Of a stretch of DNA of 64,000 nt, positions 40,125 through 51,091 are shown one piece after another (the stretch's first letter is position 1; every line of letters begins with the position of its first letter). This stretch comes from Pseudomonas oryzihabitans. Its GTDB lineage: Bacteria; Pseudomonadota; Gammaproteobacteria; Pseudomonadales; Pseudomonadaceae. The position numbers and the translations under genes are program-made. The stretch spans positions 2,368,501 to 2,432,500 of the forward strand of contig NZ_CP102428.1 of NCBI RefSeq assembly GCF_024652905.1, given 5' to 3'. The notes beneath the pieces were generated by a model, which searched no databases, was not told the origin of the DNA, and saw only the letters and a list, made by a program, of their open reading frames with translations.

Positions 40125-41341
40125 CAACGATCACCCTCGTCCGGCAGTTCCGGTGCGGGTTGCTGAGTGCGGCCTGGCGCCTGACTGCTGGCCGTCGGCT
40201 GCCCAGGGGTACCGGTCACCCCGTGGACGGGCGGCTTGGTGGCCGGATGAGCGGTGCTGCCGTTGGCGTTCGCCGGAGGCTTGGTCGGCGTGGCGGGATG
40301 AGTCGCGCTACTGCCCTGGGCCGCTGCCGGCGGCTTGGTGGGGGTCGCGGTGCGACTGCCCGTGGTGGCCGCGGGCGCCGGCGTGGCGCTGGCTGCCGCC
40401 GGTTGCGCGGCAGAGGCCCCGGCCGGGGGCGGATTCGCCGGGGCGGCCGGACGCTGGGCCGCGTGGCGATCCGCGGCTTCCTGCGCCTCGGCAGCGTCAT
40501 TGGCGCGCTGCTCGGGAGTTCGGGTATCGCTGAACACCAGCAGCATGTAGCGACTGCGATTGAGCTTGGCGGTGGGAATGGCGCGCACCACGGCGAAGGG
40601 TTGCCCCGAATCGTGGATCACCTTGGATACCGTGGCCACCGGATAGCCGGCCGGGAAGCGCTGCCCCAGGCCGGAGCTCACCAGCAGATCGCCTTCCTTG
40701 ATGTCGGCGGTGTCGGCCACATAGCGCAGTTCCAGGCGCTCGGGGTTGCCGGTGCCGACGGCAATGGCGCGCAGGCCGTTGCGATTGACCTGCACCGGAA
40801 TGCTGTGGGTCACGTCGGTAAGCAGCAGGACGCGCGCCGAATAGGGCATCACTTCCACCACCTGGCCCATCAGGCCGCTGGCGTCGAGCACCGGCTGGCC
40901 GACGAAGACGCCGTCCTTCGCGCCCTTGTCGATGATGATGCGATGGGTATAGGGATTGGGGTCGACACCGATCAGTTCACCGACCAGCACCTTGTCGTCC
41001 ACCAGGGCGGCCGAATTGAGCAGTTCGCGCAGGCGCACGTTCTGTTCGGTGAGGGCGGCGAGTTTCTGCAGGCGGCGTTGCAGCAGCAGCTGTTCGGCCT
41101 TGAGACGCTCGTTTTCCGCCATCAGCTCGGTGCGGCTGGAAAACTGATCGCTGACGCCTTCCCAGGCGCGCAGGGGAAAGCCCGCCACCTCATAGAGGGG
41201 CGAGAGGACCAGCGCCAGTTCGCTGCGTACCGGTTTCAGGTAGTCGAAGCGCGCGTCGGTGACCATGACACCCACCGAAAGGGCGGCCAGGATCAGCAGA
41301 CGAATGCCCAGCGCCGGGCTTTTGCTGAAAATCGGCTTGAT
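40124..41341 (-). CDS. mreC: Rod-shape-determining protein MreC (probable AUC start)
   Basis: MreC is a bitopic inner-membrane scaffold linking MreB to the cell-wall synthases PBP2/RodA. The N-terminal cytoplasmic-plus-membrane segment IKPIFSKSPALGIRLLILAA is encoded from 41341, but no ATG, GTG or TTG precedes it in frame. A GAGGAAC Shine-Dalgarno lies 6 bases before the ATC at 41341. The first canonical start is the GTG at 41275, which would remove most of the membrane anchor. A coiled coil (about 70-110) and beta domains follow. The last 105 or so residues form a Pro/Ala/Thr-rich tail with ATPTKPP repeats, longer than usual. Confidence 0.88.
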   Translation of the reverse strand: MKPIFSKSPALGIRLLILAALSVGVMVTDARFDYLKPVRSELALVLSPLYEVAGFPLRAWEGVSDQFSSRTELMAENERLKAEQLLLQRRLQKLAALTEQNVRLRELLNSAALVDDKVLVGELIGVDPNPYTHRIIIDKGAKDGVFVGQPVLDASGLMGQVVEVMPYSARVLLLTDVTHSIPVQVNRNGLRAIAVGTGNPERLELRYVADTADIKEGDLLVSSGLGQRFPAGYPVATVSKVIHDSGQPFAVVRAIPTAKLNRSRYMLLVFSDTRTPEQRANDAAEAQEAADRHAAQRPAAPANPPPAGASAAQPAAASATPAPAATTGSRTATPTKPPAAAQGSSATHPATPTKPPANANGSTAHPATKPPVHGVTGTPGQPTASSQAPGRTQQPAPELPDEGDR

Positions 41342-41419
41342 GGTGAGTTCCTCGCAGAACGCGCCCAGCGCTCCGGCCGCCAGGGGCAGCCGGAGCGGGG
41401 CCTGTAGCCTGGAACTGCC

Positions 41420-42466
<1,047 letters not shown>

Positions 42467-42689
42467 CTAGGCGGTGACAAGCAGGCACGCGACAGGACAA
42501 ACGTGCGGGTAAAAAAGTGCGGCAGACTCTAACAATCGCAGGGATTTAGGGCAAGGCGCCGATATGCTAGATTGAGAGCTTTTCCGGGCCGTTAAGCCCC
42601 TGTTCAACGCGGCGCCCGACCCGCCCAGCCCGTCTCCAGCATACGCGGCCGCCAACCGGGTCACGCCGCCTTCCTGCTTGGAGAAGCCG

Positions 42690-42977
42690 ATGGCGCTCGA
42701 ACGCACCGACGTCGAAAAGATCGCTCACCTGGCCCGTCTGGGTCTCGATGAAGCGGATCTCGCCGCTACCACCGCTACCCTCAACGACATCCTCGGCCTC
42801 GTCGACCAGATGCAGGCCGTGGACACCACGGGTATCGATCCCCTCGCCCACCCGCTGGAAGCCACCCAGCGGCTGCGCCCCGACCAGGCCACCGAAGGCG
42901 ACCGGCGCGCGGCCTACCAGGCCATCGCCCCGGCGGTGGAAGCCGGCCTGTACCTGGTCCCCAAGGTGATCGAGTGA
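42690..42977 (+). CDS. gatC: Asp/Glu-tRNA amidotransferase subunit C
   Basis: GatC is the small clamp subunit that stabilises GatA-GatB. It has 95 residues; the ATG at 42690 has GGAG (42680-42683) at a good distance. The conserved [17 protein letters not shown] and [11 protein letters not shown] segments are visible. It starts the gatCAB operon. Confidence 0.96.
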   Translation: MALERTDVEKIAHLARLGLDEADLAATTATLNDILGLVDQMQAVDTTGIDPLAHPLEATQRLRPDQATEGDRRAAYQAIAPAVEAGLYLVPKVIE

Positions 42978-42985
42978 GACACGAC

Positions 42986-44437
42986 ATGCATCAGCTGACC
43001 CTGACCGAGATCGCCGCCGCCCTGGCCGCGAAGGATTTTTCCGCCGAGGAATTGACCCGCGGCCTGCTGCAGCGGATCGAGCAGCTCGATCCCCAGCTCA
43101 ACAGCTTCATCACCGTGACCGCCGATGCGGCCCTGGCCCAGGCCCGCGCCGCCGACGCCCGCCGCGCCGCGGGCGAGACCGGCGCCCTGCTCGGTGCGCC
43201 CCTCGCCCACAAGGATCTATTCTGCACTCAGGGGGTGCTCACCAGCTGCGGCTCGAAGATCCTCACCGGCTTCAAGGCGCCCTATGACGCCACCGTGGTG
43301 GAGCGGCTGGCCGCGGCCGGTACCGTTTCCCTCGGAAAGCTGAATATGGACGAATTCGCCATGGGTTCGGCCAACGAATCCAGCCACTACGGCCCGGTGA
43401 AGAATCCCTGGGACCTCACCCGCGTCCCGGGTGGCTCCTCCGGCGGTTCCGCCGCGGCCGTGGCCGCGCGCCTGCTGCCGGCTGCCACCGGCACCGACAC
43501 CGGCGGCTCGATCCGCCAGCCGGCGGCCCTGACCAACCTCACCGGCATCAAGCCCACCTATGGCCGCGTCTCGCGCTGGGGCATGATCGCCTACGCCTCC
43601 AGTCTCGACCAGGGCGGCCCCCTGGCCCGCACCGCCGAGGATTGCGCCCTGCTGCTGCAGGCCATGGCCGGTTTCGATCCCAAGGACTCCACCAGCGTCG
43701 ACCAGCCGGTGGACGACTACCGCGCCGCCCTGCAGCAGCCGCTGACCGGCCTGCGCATCGGCCTGCCGCGGGAGTACTTCGGCGCCGGGCTGGATGCCCG
43801 CATCGGTGACAAGGTGCTGGCCGTGGTCGAGGCGCTGAAAAAGCTCGGCGCCACCGTCAAGGACATCTCCCTGCCCACGCTGCAGCACGCGATTCCGGCT
43901 TACTACGTCATCGCCCCGGCCGAGGCCAGCTCCAACCTGTCGCGCTTCGACGGTGTGCGCTTCGGCTATCGCTGCGAGAACCCGGTCAACCTGGAGGATC
44001 TCTACAAGAGGTCCCGTGGTGAAGGCTTCGGCGCCGAGGTGAAGCGGCGCATCATGGTCGGCACCTATGCCCTGTCGGCCGGCTACTACGACGCCTACTA
44101 CCTCAAGGCCCAGCGCATCCGCCGGCTGATCAAGAACGACTTCGTCGCGGCTTTCGCCGAGGTCGACGTCATCCTCGGCCCGACCACGCCGAACCTGGCC
44201 TGGAAACTCGGCGAGAAGAGCAACGATCCGGTCTCCGCCTACCTCGAAGACCTCTACACCATCGCCGCCAACCTCGCCGGCATTCCCGGCCTGTCGATGC
44301 CGGCCGGCTTCGTCGACGGCCTGCCGGTGGGCGTGCAACTGCTCGGCAACTATTTCCAGGAAGGCCGTCTGCTCAACGTCGCCCACCAGTACCAGCAGGT
44401 CAGCGACTGGCATCGCCAGGCGCCGAGCGGCTTCTGA
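42986..44437 (+). CDS. gatA: Asp/Glu-tRNA amidotransferase subunit A
   Basis: GatA is the glutaminase of the transamidation complex that makes Gln-tRNA(Gln) and/or Asn-tRNA(Asn). It has 483 residues with the amidase-signature triad Lys76 (AHKDLFC), Ser151 ([11 protein letters not shown]) and Ser175 (TDTGGSIRQ). I choose the ATG at 42986; a GTG at 42974 overlapping the gatC stop is possible. It lies 14 bases before gatB. Confidence 0.97.
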   Translation: MHQLTLTEIAAALAAKDFSAEELTRGLLQRIEQLDPQLNSFITVTADAALAQARAADARRAAGETGALLGAPLAHKDLFCTQGVLTSCGSKILTGFKAPYDATVVERLAAAGTVSLGKLNMDEFAMGSANESSHYGPVKNPWDLTRVPGGSSGGSAAAVAARLLPAATGTDTGGSIRQPAALTNLTGIKPTYGRVSRWGMIAYASSLDQGGPLARTAEDCALLLQAMAGFDPKDSTSVDQPVDDYRAALQQPLTGLRIGLPREYFGAGLDARIGDKVLAVVEALKKLGATVKDISLPTLQHAIPAYYVIAPAEASSNLSRFDGVRFGYRCENPVNLEDLYKRSRGEGFGAEVKRRIMVGTYALSAGYYDAYYLKAQRIRRLIKNDFVAAFAEVDVILGPTTPNLAWKLGEKSNDPVSAYLEDLYTIAANLAGIPGLSMPAGFVDGLPVGVQLLGNYFQEGRLLNVAHQYQQVSDWHRQAPSGF

Positions 44438-44451
44438 GGAAGGATAGAGAC

Positions 44452-45900
44452 ATGCAATGGGAAACCGTGATCGGGCTTGAGATCCACGCTCAGCTCAGCA
44501 CTCAATCGAAGATTTTCTCCGGCAGCGCCACCAGCTTCGGCGCCGAGCCCAACGCCCACGCCAGCCTGGTCGACCTCGGCATGCCTGGCACCCTGCCGGT
44601 GCTCAACGCCGAGGCCGTGCGCATGGCCTGCAAGTTCGGCCTGGCCATCGATGCCGAGATCGCCGAGCGCAACGTCTTCGCGCGCAAGAACTACTTCTAC
44701 CCGGACCTGCCCAAGGGCTACCAGACCAGCCAGATGGATCATCCCATCGTTGGCAAGGGCCACCTGGACATCACCCTGGAAGATGGCACCGTCAAGCGCA
44801 TCGGCATCACCCGAGCGCATCTGGAAGAAGACGCCGGCAAGAGCCTGCACGAAGACTTCCACGGCATGAGCGGCATCGACCTGAACCGCGCCGGTACGCC
44901 GCTCTTGGAGATCGTTTCCGAGCCGGACATCCGCAGCGCCAAGGAAGCCGTGGCCTATGTGAAAGCCATCCATGCCCTGGTGCGCTACCTGGGCATCTGC
45001 GACGGCAACATGGCCGAAGGCTCGCTGCGTTGCGACTGCAACGTCTCGGTGCGCCCCAAGGGTCAGGAAGCCTTCGGCACCCGTGCCGAGATCAAGAACG
45101 TCAACTCCTTCCGCTTCATCGAAAAGGCCATCAACCACGAGGTGCAGCGCCAGATCGAACTGATCGAGGACGGTGGCAAGGTGGTGCAGGAAACCCGCCT
45201 GTACGACCCCAACAAGGACGAGACCCGCTCCATGCGGAGCAAGGAAGAAGCCAACGACTACCGTTACTTCCCCTGTCCCGATCTCTTGCCGGTGGTGATC
45301 GAGCCGGCCTTCCTGGCCGAGGTGCGCAGCCAGCTGCCCGAGCTGCCGACCGAGAAGCGTGATCGCTTCCAGAACGAATACGGCCTGTCGGTCTATGACG
45401 CTAGCGTGCTGTCCGCCAGCCGTGAGTTGGCCGACTACTTCGAGGAGGTCCAGCGGGTGAGCGGCGATGCCAAGCTGGCCGCCAACTGGGTGATGGGCGA
45501 CCTGTCCAGCCTGCTCAACAAGCAGGACCTGGAGATCGGCCAGGCACCGGTGAGCGCGGCCCAGCTGGGCGGCCTGATCCTGCGCATCAAGGACGACACC
45601 ATCTCCGGCAAGATCGCCAAGATGGTGTTCGAAGCCCTGGCCGCCGGCGAAGGCGCCAGCGCCGATGCCATCATCGAAGCCAAGGGCCTCAAGCAGGTCA
45701 CCGACAGCGGCGCCATCGAGGCCATGCTGGACGAGGTCCTGGCGGCCAACGCCGCCCAGGTCGAGCAATACCGCGCCAGCGACGAAGCCAAGCGCGGCAA
45801 GATGTTCGGCTTCTTCGTCGGCCAGGCGATGAAGGCTTCCAAGGGCAAGGCCAACCCCGGCCAGGTCAACCAGTTGCTCAAGCAGAAACTGGAAGGCTGA
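44452..45900 (+). CDS. gatB: Asp/Glu-tRNA amidotransferase subunit B
   Basis: GatB binds the misacylated tRNA and activates the acyl group with ATP. It has 482 residues starting [22 protein letters not shown]. The cradle domain holds the [15 protein letters not shown] and [11 protein letters not shown] motifs, and the C-terminal YqeY-like helical tail binds the tRNA. AGGAAGG precedes the ATG. It is last in gatCAB. Confidence 0.97.
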   Translation: MQWETVIGLEIHAQLSTQSKIFSGSATSFGAEPNAHASLVDLGMPGTLPVLNAEAVRMACKFGLAIDAEIAERNVFARKNYFYPDLPKGYQTSQMDHPIVGKGHLDITLEDGTVKRIGITRAHLEEDAGKSLHEDFHGMSGIDLNRAGTPLLEIVSEPDIRSAKEAVAYVKAIHALVRYLGICDGNMAEGSLRCDCNVSVRPKGQEAFGTRAEIKNVNSFRFIEKAINHEVQRQIELIEDGGKVVQETRLYDPNKDETRSMRSKEEANDYRYFPCPDLLPVVIEPAFLAEVRSQLPELPTEKRDRFQNEYGLSVYDASVLSASRELADYFEEVQRVSGDAKLAANWVMGDLSSLLNKQDLEIGQAPVSAAQLGGLILRIKDDTISGKIAKMVFEALAAGEGASADAIIEAKGLKQVTDSGAIEAMLDEVLAANAAQVEQYRASDEAKRGKMFGFFVGQAMKASKGKANPGQVNQLLKQKLEG

Positions 45901-45912
45901 CGGCAGTCGCAC

Positions 45913-45951
45913 GGGGTTACGGACCTGGGCTGACAGTCTCGGTCCGACCCC
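45913..45951 (+). terminator. Hairpin after gatB
   Basis: The GGGGT/ACCCC and CGGACC/GGTCCG stems (45913-45925 with 45941-45951) are separated by a 2-base bulge. No clear U-tract follows, so termination strength is uncertain. Confidence 0.45.
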
Positions 45952-45989
45952 TTAAGCTGCTGCCGGTCGTTTTGCCAGGAGGCATCGAG

Positions 45990-46388
<399 letters not shown>

Positions 46389-46777
46389 CCATTGCGCTAG
46401 GCTCGACAGGCCGGGTAGCCCGGCCACCGCATGCTGCACGTCGAAGCGCCTCTTGGCATGGCGGAATCCTCACGGCTGCGCCGACCTGATTGCCTGGGCC
46501 AGGGCGGCACGCACAGGCGGCGTGGCAAGTGCCAGACACAACAGGGCCGCGCCCATGGCGGGATTCTCTGGCTGCACCTTGCACGGATGGGCAGGTGCCG
46601 CCCTACCCTTTCCAGGATCGGGGCGTGGTGGGTAATCCAGCGTGGCACCCACACCCTAACGCCCCTTAAACCCCGCCGCATTCAGGTAAAGCGGACAAAA
46701 AAGCCCGCGACCAAGCGACTGGACGCGGGTTGTGCAACAGGAAGAGAGGCCGTGAGGCCGCTCTTGGATAACCGTGG
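46389..46777. other. Gene-free region after the RlpA-like gene
   Basis: About 390 bases without a convincing gene. It holds a 7-bp stem GGCCGGG/CCCGGCC (46409-46425) just after the RlpA-like stop, a GTGGGT/ACCCAC stem (46628-46652), and the kdgD terminator. Open frames here have shadow-like composition and no Shine-Dalgarno. Confidence 0.5.
46697..46729 (-). terminator. Intrinsic terminator of kdgD
   Basis: On the minus strand the CCCGCG/CGCGGG stem (46704-46709, 46724-46729) with an inner CCA/TGG pairing is followed by T6 (46697-46702). It lies 49 bases after the kdgD stop. Confidence 0.85.
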
Positions 46778-47689
46778 TTACTGCGGACCGAGCTTGTCCA
46801 TCAGTGCCGCCAGTTGCTCGTATTCGTCCTGCTTGAGATCGGTCAGCGGGGTACGCACGGGACCGGCGTCGTAGCCAGCGATCTTGGCGCCCGCCTTGAC
46901 GATGCTGACGGCATAGCCGGCGCAACGGTTGCGGATTTCCAGGTACGGCAGGAAGAAGTCGTCGATCAGCTTGCCGACCGCCTCATGATCGTCACGGGCG
47001 ATGGCTTCGTAGAATTGCACGGCGGTCTTGGGGACGAAGTTGAACACGGCCGAGGAATAGACCGGCACGCCCAGCGCCTTGTAGGCGGCGGCATAGACTT
47101 CCGCGGTGGGCAGGCCACCCAGGTAGCTGAAGCGATCACCGAGGCGGCGGCGGATGGCGACCATCAGCTCGATGTCGCCCAGGCCGTCCTTGTAGCCGAT
47201 CAGGTTCGGGCAGCGCTCGGCCAGCTGCTCCAGATGGTGCGGCTGCAGGCGGCAGACGTTGCGGTTGTAGACCACCACACCGATCTTGACCGACTTGCAG
47301 ACGGCTTCGACATGGGCGGCCACACCGTCCTGGCTGGCTTCGGTCAGGTAGTGCGGCAGCAGCAGCAGACCCTTGGCGCCCAGACGTTCGGCTTCCTGGG
47401 CGTAGGCGATGGCCTGGCGGGTGGAGCCACCGACACCGGCGAGGATCGGTACGCTGCCCTGGCACGTATCCACGGCGGTCTTGATGATGCCGCTGTATTC
47501 ACTGGCTTCCAGGGAAAAGAATTCACCGGTGCCGCCGGCGGCGAACAGCGCGGTCGCGCCATAGGGGGCCAGCCACTCCAGGCGCTTGGCATAGGTGTCG
47601 GGACGGAAGTCGCCGTTGGCATCGAAGTCGGTCAGCGGGAAGGACAGCAGACCGGAAGAGAGGACGTGTTTGAGTTCTTGTGGAGTCAT
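46778..47689 (-). CDS. kdgD: 5-dehydro-4-deoxyglucarate dehydratase (DapA superfamily)
   Basis: KdgD dehydrates and decarboxylates 5-keto-4-deoxyglucarate to alpha-ketoglutarate semialdehyde in glucarate/galactarate degradation. It has 303 residues and is a TIM-barrel aldolase. The Schiff-base Lys167 is in [11 protein letters not shown], Tyr141 in [11 protein letters not shown], and [14 protein letters not shown] near 52-65 is typical of KdgD rather than DapA. The start is [10 protein letters not shown] at 47689. No glucarate dehydratase, transporter or semialdehyde dehydrogenase is nearby, so it is an isolated step here. It is probably controlled by the adjacent GntR protein through the palindrome at 47740-47759. 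Confidence 0.9.
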   Translation of the reverse strand: MTPQELKHVLSSGLLSFPLTDFDANGDFRPDTYAKRLEWLAPYGATALFAAGGTGEFFSLEASEYSGIIKTAVDTCQGSVPILAGVGGSTRQAIAYAQEAERLGAKGLLLLPHYLTEASQDGVAAHVEAVCKSVKIGVVVYNRNVCRLQPHHLEQLAERCPNLIGYKDGLGDIELMVAIRRRLGDRFSYLGGLPTAEVYAAAYKALGVPVYSSAVFNFVPKTAVQFYEAIARDDHEAVGKLIDDFFLPYLEIRNRCAGYAVSIVKAGAKIAGYDAGPVRTPLTDLKQDEYEQLAALMDKLGPQ

Positions 47690-47739
47690 CTTGAGTGCCT
47701 CGGCATAGGTTGGACTAAGGTGCGGCAGGTCCGCTACCT

Positions 47740-47759
47740 GTTGTAAGTCATCGTACAAC
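47740..47759. promoter_or_regulatory. Palindromic operator candidate upstream of kdgD
   Basis: GTTGTA (47740-47745) and TACAAC (47754-47759) flank an 8-base centre, 51-70 bases upstream of the kdgD ATG, between it and the GntR gene. TTGTA-type half sites are common for FadR-subfamily GntR regulators. That this is the target of the neighbouring regulator is inference. Confidence 0.55.
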
Positions 47760-47822
47760 CTCTTTTATGGAAGGGGCAAGCCCCAACCAGAAAAATGCCC
47801 CTTAAGACGCTCCAGCCCTGTT

Positions 47823-48575
47823 TCAGACCTCTTCCGCCTGACGCTCCATTTCTTCGTGAGCGCGTCTCAGACGCTCGCGACTGTTGCTCAGGTGCAGTCG
47901 CATGGCGGCGCGAGCCGCTTCCAAGTTGCCGTCTTCGATGGCCTGGACGATGGCTTCGTGCTCCGCATCCAGACGACGCTGGTAGAGCTGCTGGTCATCG
48001 TGGGCGAGATAGGCGGAATTGAGGCGGGTCCGGGGAATCAGCACCGTGCCCAGGTAGCTCATGATGTCGCTGAAATAGCGATTGCCGGTCGAGCTGGCGA
48101 TCAGCAGGTGCAGCTCCAGGTCGGCGCTCACCGCGCGATCAGGCTCTTCGACGCCGGTGCGCATGGCTTCCAGCAATGCCCACATGGCCTGCAGTTGCTC
48201 GGCCGAGCGGCGCTGGGCGGCCAGACCGGCGGCTTCGACTTCCAGGCTGATGCGCAATTCGAGCATCGCCAGCACGTCCTTGAGGGTGGTGATGGTGGCT
48301 GGATCGATCGGCAGCGGCGACTCGGGGCGCCGCTCCAGCACGAAGGTGCCGATGCCGTGGCGAGTCTCCACATAGCCACCGGCCTGCAGTCGGGAAATGG
48401 CCTCGCGCACCACGGTGCGGCTCACGCCCTGGGCCTGCATGATGGCCGACTCAGTGGGAAGCTTGTCGCCGGGCTGGAACTGGCCATCGCCGATCTGCTG
48501 AATCAGCACCCCGACGACCTCTTCTGCCAGGCTACGGGGTCTTTTTCGGGGGCGGGATACGGTGGGTGCTGACAT
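47823..48575 (-). CDS. GntR-family transcriptional regulator, FadR subfamily
   Basis: The product has 250 residues. The N-terminal winged helix (about 20-85) has the GDKLPTESAIMQAQGVSRTVVREAISRL signature region and the GIGTFVLE wing. The C-terminal FCD ligand domain has the usual Asp/His positions (DLELHLLIASSTGN, EHEAIVQAIEDG). It is likely the repressor of kdgD, sensing a sugar acid. I list the ATG at 48575. An ATG at 48611 has the better Shine-Dalgarno (GGAAGG) and would add 12 residues, so the start is open. Confidence 0.92.
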   Translation of the reverse strand: MSAPTVSRPRKRPRSLAEEVVGVLIQQIGDGQFQPGDKLPTESAIMQAQGVSRTVVREAISRLQAGGYVETRHGIGTFVLERRPESPLPIDPATITTLKDVLAMLELRISLEVEAAGLAAQRRSAEQLQAMWALLEAMRTGVEEPDRAVSADLELHLLIASSTGNRYFSDIMSYLGTVLIPRTRLNSAYLAHDDQQLYQRRLDAEHEAIVQAIEDGNLEAARAAMRLHLSNSRERLRRAHEEMERQAEEV

Positions 48576-48658
48576 GGATTTTCGTACCAATTGAAGTAAC
48601 TCCGGAATCATAGCACCCACCTTCCCCAAAACGCCCGATTTAGACCGCTTAGTCCATA

Positions 48659-50392
48659 TCAAGGCACTTCGCCAACCGCTCTAGGACGCAGTTCTTGTCC
48701 CTCCAGCAGCAGGTGGCGGCGGTGGTAGGCGCGCAGACTCGGACGATGGCCGACGCTGACCAGGGTAAGGCCGGGATTCTCGCTCAGCAGGCGTTCGTAA
48801 AGGGCGCGTTCGTCCGCTTCGCTCAATGCCGAGCTGGCTTCATCGAGGAACAGCCAGTCAGGGGCATAGAGCAGCGCCCGCGCCAGGGCCACGCGCTGCT
48901 GCTCGCCCGGCGACAGGGTGCGCTCCCAATGACGGGCTTCGTCCAGGTGCTCGCGCAGGTGATCGAGGCGGCATTGATGCAGCACCTCGGCCAGGCGCTC
49001 GTCGGAATAGGCATCCGCCGGCTGCGGATAGGCCAGGGCTTCACGCAGGGTGCCGATGGGCAGATAGGGTTGCTGCGGCAGGAACAGCTGACGCCCCGGC
49101 GGTACGGCGATACCGCCCTGCCCTTGCCGCCAGAGTCCGGCCAGGGCGCGCAGCAGGGTGCTCTTGCCGCTGCCCGAGGCGCCTTCGATCAGCAGGTGCT
49201 CACCACGGGCGATGCGCAGATCGGTGGGGTGCAGCAGCAACCGGCCGGCGGCCCCCAGGGAAAGCCCTTCCAAAACCAGGTCGCTGTCACTGGCATGGGG
49301 CACCAGGATATCGGTCTCCTGGCTGAATTCGGCCATGGCCTCGCGGAACGTCAGCAGACGGTCGGAGACGGCGCGCCAGCCGGCCAGGCTGACATAGGCG
49401 TCGACGAACCAGCTGAGGCTTTCCTGGACATTGCCGAAGGCCGAGTTGATCTGCATCAGATCGCCCAGCTGGATCTTGCCGGAGAAGTAACGCGGCGCCG
49501 CCAGGACGAAGCCGGCGATGATGGCGATCTGGCTGTAGCCGGCGGTGAAGAAGGTCAGTCGCTTGGTGTAGTTCATCACCAGGTGGTAGTTGCCCCAGAC
49601 ATAGCCGAAGCGCTCCAGCAGGCGCTGGTGCTCGTTGGCTTCACCGCGAAACAACGCCACGCTCTCGGCCTTTTCGCGGACGCGGATCAGGCCGAAGCGC
49701 AGGTCGGCCTCATAGCGCTGCTGCTGGTTATAGAGGCCGATCAGCCGACGGCCGATGAGGTGGGTCAGCCAGGTGCCGATGGTGGCGTAGATCAGCGCGG
49801 CCCAGAACATATAGGCCGGGATGGTAATGCCGAACAGGGTGATGTCGCCGGAGATGCCGAACAGGATGATGCTGAAGGACACCAAGCTGACCACGGTACG
49901 GATGAAGCCCAGGCCCAGACTCAGGGTGGTGTCGGCGAAGTCGCGGATGTCTTCGGTGAGGCGCTGGTCAGGGTTGTCGGCACCACCCTCGCGTTCCAGC
50001 TGATAGTAGTTGCGATCGGACAGCCAGAGGCCGAAGTGCTTTTCGGTCAGCCAGCGCCGCCAGTTGATGGTCAGCGCCTGGGTCAGGTACAGCCGGTACA
50101 CCGCCAGCAGGATGGCGGTGGTAGCCAGGCCGCAGAAGTACAGCATCAGCCGGATGAAGGCGGCCAGATCGCGATTCTGCAGGGCATCGTAGAAGTAGCG
50201 ATACCAGGTGTTCAGGGCCACCGACAGGCCGACCCCGGCCAGGGACAGGGCGATGACCACGGACAGTAGGAGCCAGGCCTTGCCCTTCTCTTCACTGCGC
50301 CAGTAGGGGGTGATCAGGGCCCAGACGCGGGCCAGGAAATGCCCACGGGAAGCCCCGTAGACGGAGGGCACGGGTACGGCGGATTCGGACAT
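48659..50392 (-). CDS. ABC transporter fused permease/ATPase, SbmA/YddA-like
   Basis: This is an inner-membrane half-transporter of 577 residues, with six predicted spans in an SbmA/BacA-like membrane domain (NTWYRYFYDALQNRD near 62-76 is diagnostic), followed by an ATPase. The Walker A GASGSGKST is near 405, the signature is the variant LSPGEQQR near 495, and the Walker B is WLFLDEASSAL. YddA-like proteins have no settled substrate; relatives move peptides, vitamin B12 or long acyl chains. It is transcribed toward the gntR-kdgD genes after an 83-base gap; a functional link is not shown. Confidence 0.9.
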   Translation of the reverse strand: MSESAVPVPSVYGASRGHFLARVWALITPYWRSEEKGKAWLLLSVVIALSLAGVGLSVALNTWYRYFYDALQNRDLAAFIRLMLYFCGLATTAILLAVYRLYLTQALTINWRRWLTEKHFGLWLSDRNYYQLEREGGADNPDQRLTEDIRDFADTTLSLGLGFIRTVVSLVSFSIILFGISGDITLFGITIPAYMFWAALIYATIGTWLTHLIGRRLIGLYNQQQRYEADLRFGLIRVREKAESVALFRGEANEHQRLLERFGYVWGNYHLVMNYTKRLTFFTAGYSQIAIIAGFVLAAPRYFSGKIQLGDLMQINSAFGNVQESLSWFVDAYVSLAGWRAVSDRLLTFREAMAEFSQETDILVPHASDSDLVLEGLSLGAAGRLLLHPTDLRIARGEHLLIEGASGSGKSTLLRALAGLWRQGQGGIAVPPGRQLFLPQQPYLPIGTLREALAYPQPADAYSDERLAEVLHQCRLDHLREHLDEARHWERTLSPGEQQRVALARALLYAPDWLFLDEASSALSEADERALYERLLSENPGLTLVSVGHRPSLRAYHRRHLLLEGQELRPRAVGEVP

Positions 50393-50479
50393 GCTCGGAC
50401 TCTCAAGGACTGCTCAACGAGACGCCTGCACAGCCTATGCCGGAAAGCCTGAACGAATTCTGACTGAAACAATGTAACA

Positions 50480-50508
50480 CTCATCGTCCATGGCCGGTGG
50501 ACGATGAG
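50480..50508 (-). terminator. Hairpin after roxR
   Basis: A perfect 10-bp stem CTCATCGTCC/GGACGATGAG (50480-50489, 50499-50508) has a 9-base loop, just after the roxR stop. On the minus strand it is followed by TGTTACATTGTTT, a broken U-rich tract. Confidence 0.75.
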
Positions 50509-50514
50509 GCTCGC

Positions 50515-51075
50515 TCAGCGGCGTACGGGGCGCTTCTGCAGCTTGCGCTGCAGGGTCCGGCGGTGCATGCCCAAGGCGCGGGCGGTCGCCGAGATGTTGC
50601 CTTCGTGCTCGGACAGTACCCGCTGGATGTGCTCCCACTGCAGGCGATCCACCGACATGGGATTGTCTGGTACCAGGGTGTCGAGATCGGCGTGCTGGGC
50701 GAGCAGGGCAGCCAGGACGTCGTCGGCATCAGCCGGCTTGCACAGGTAGTTGGTGGCGCCGCGCTTGATGGCTTCCACGGCGGTGGCGATGCTGGAATAG
50801 CCGGTCAGCAAGACCACGCGCATGTCCGGATGCAATTCCAGCAGCTTGGGCAGCAGTACCAGGCCCGAGTCGCCTTCCATCTTCAGGTCGACCACGGCGT
50901 AGTCCGGCAGGTCGTCCTTGGCCAGCTGCAGGCCTTCTTCGGCGCTGTCGGCGATGGACACGCGCAGGCCGCGACGGTCCATGGCGCGGGCCATTACCCG
51001 GGTAAAGGTAGGGTCGTCGTCGACCAGCAGGATATGGGGCTGGTCGTCGAAACCGCTGTTGAGGTCGTCAGTCAT
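50515..51075 (-). CDS. roxR: Response regulator RoxR (RegA/PrrA family)
   Basis: RoxR is the DNA-binding partner of the RoxS redox sensor and, in Pseudomonas, controls terminal oxidases including the cyanide-insensitive one. It has 186 residues. The receiver has Asp19-21, phospho-Asp63 (AVVDLKMEGDSG) and Lys113 (CKPAD). The short linker is followed by a Fis-type HTH at about 147-180 (GNISATARALGMHRRTLQRKL). It is 16 bases after roxS, so the two form an operon. Confidence 0.94.
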   Translation of the reverse strand: MTDDLNSGFDDQPHILLVDDDPTFTRVMARAMDRRGLRVSIADSAEEGLQLAKDDLPDYAVVDLKMEGDSGLVLLPKLLELHPDMRVVLLTGYSSIATAVEAIKRGATNYLCKPADADDVLAALLAQHADLDTLVPDNPMSVDRLQWEHIQRVLSEHEGNISATARALGMHRRTLQRKLQKRPVRR

Positions 51076-51091
51076 AGAATTCTCCAGGCAT

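Noticed and set aside
46470-46652. Possible small protein on the minus strand after the RlpA-like gene
   Set aside because: It has 60 codons with an Ala/Pro-rich shadow pattern, no Shine-Dalgarno and no conserved motif; it overlaps hairpin-forming repeats.
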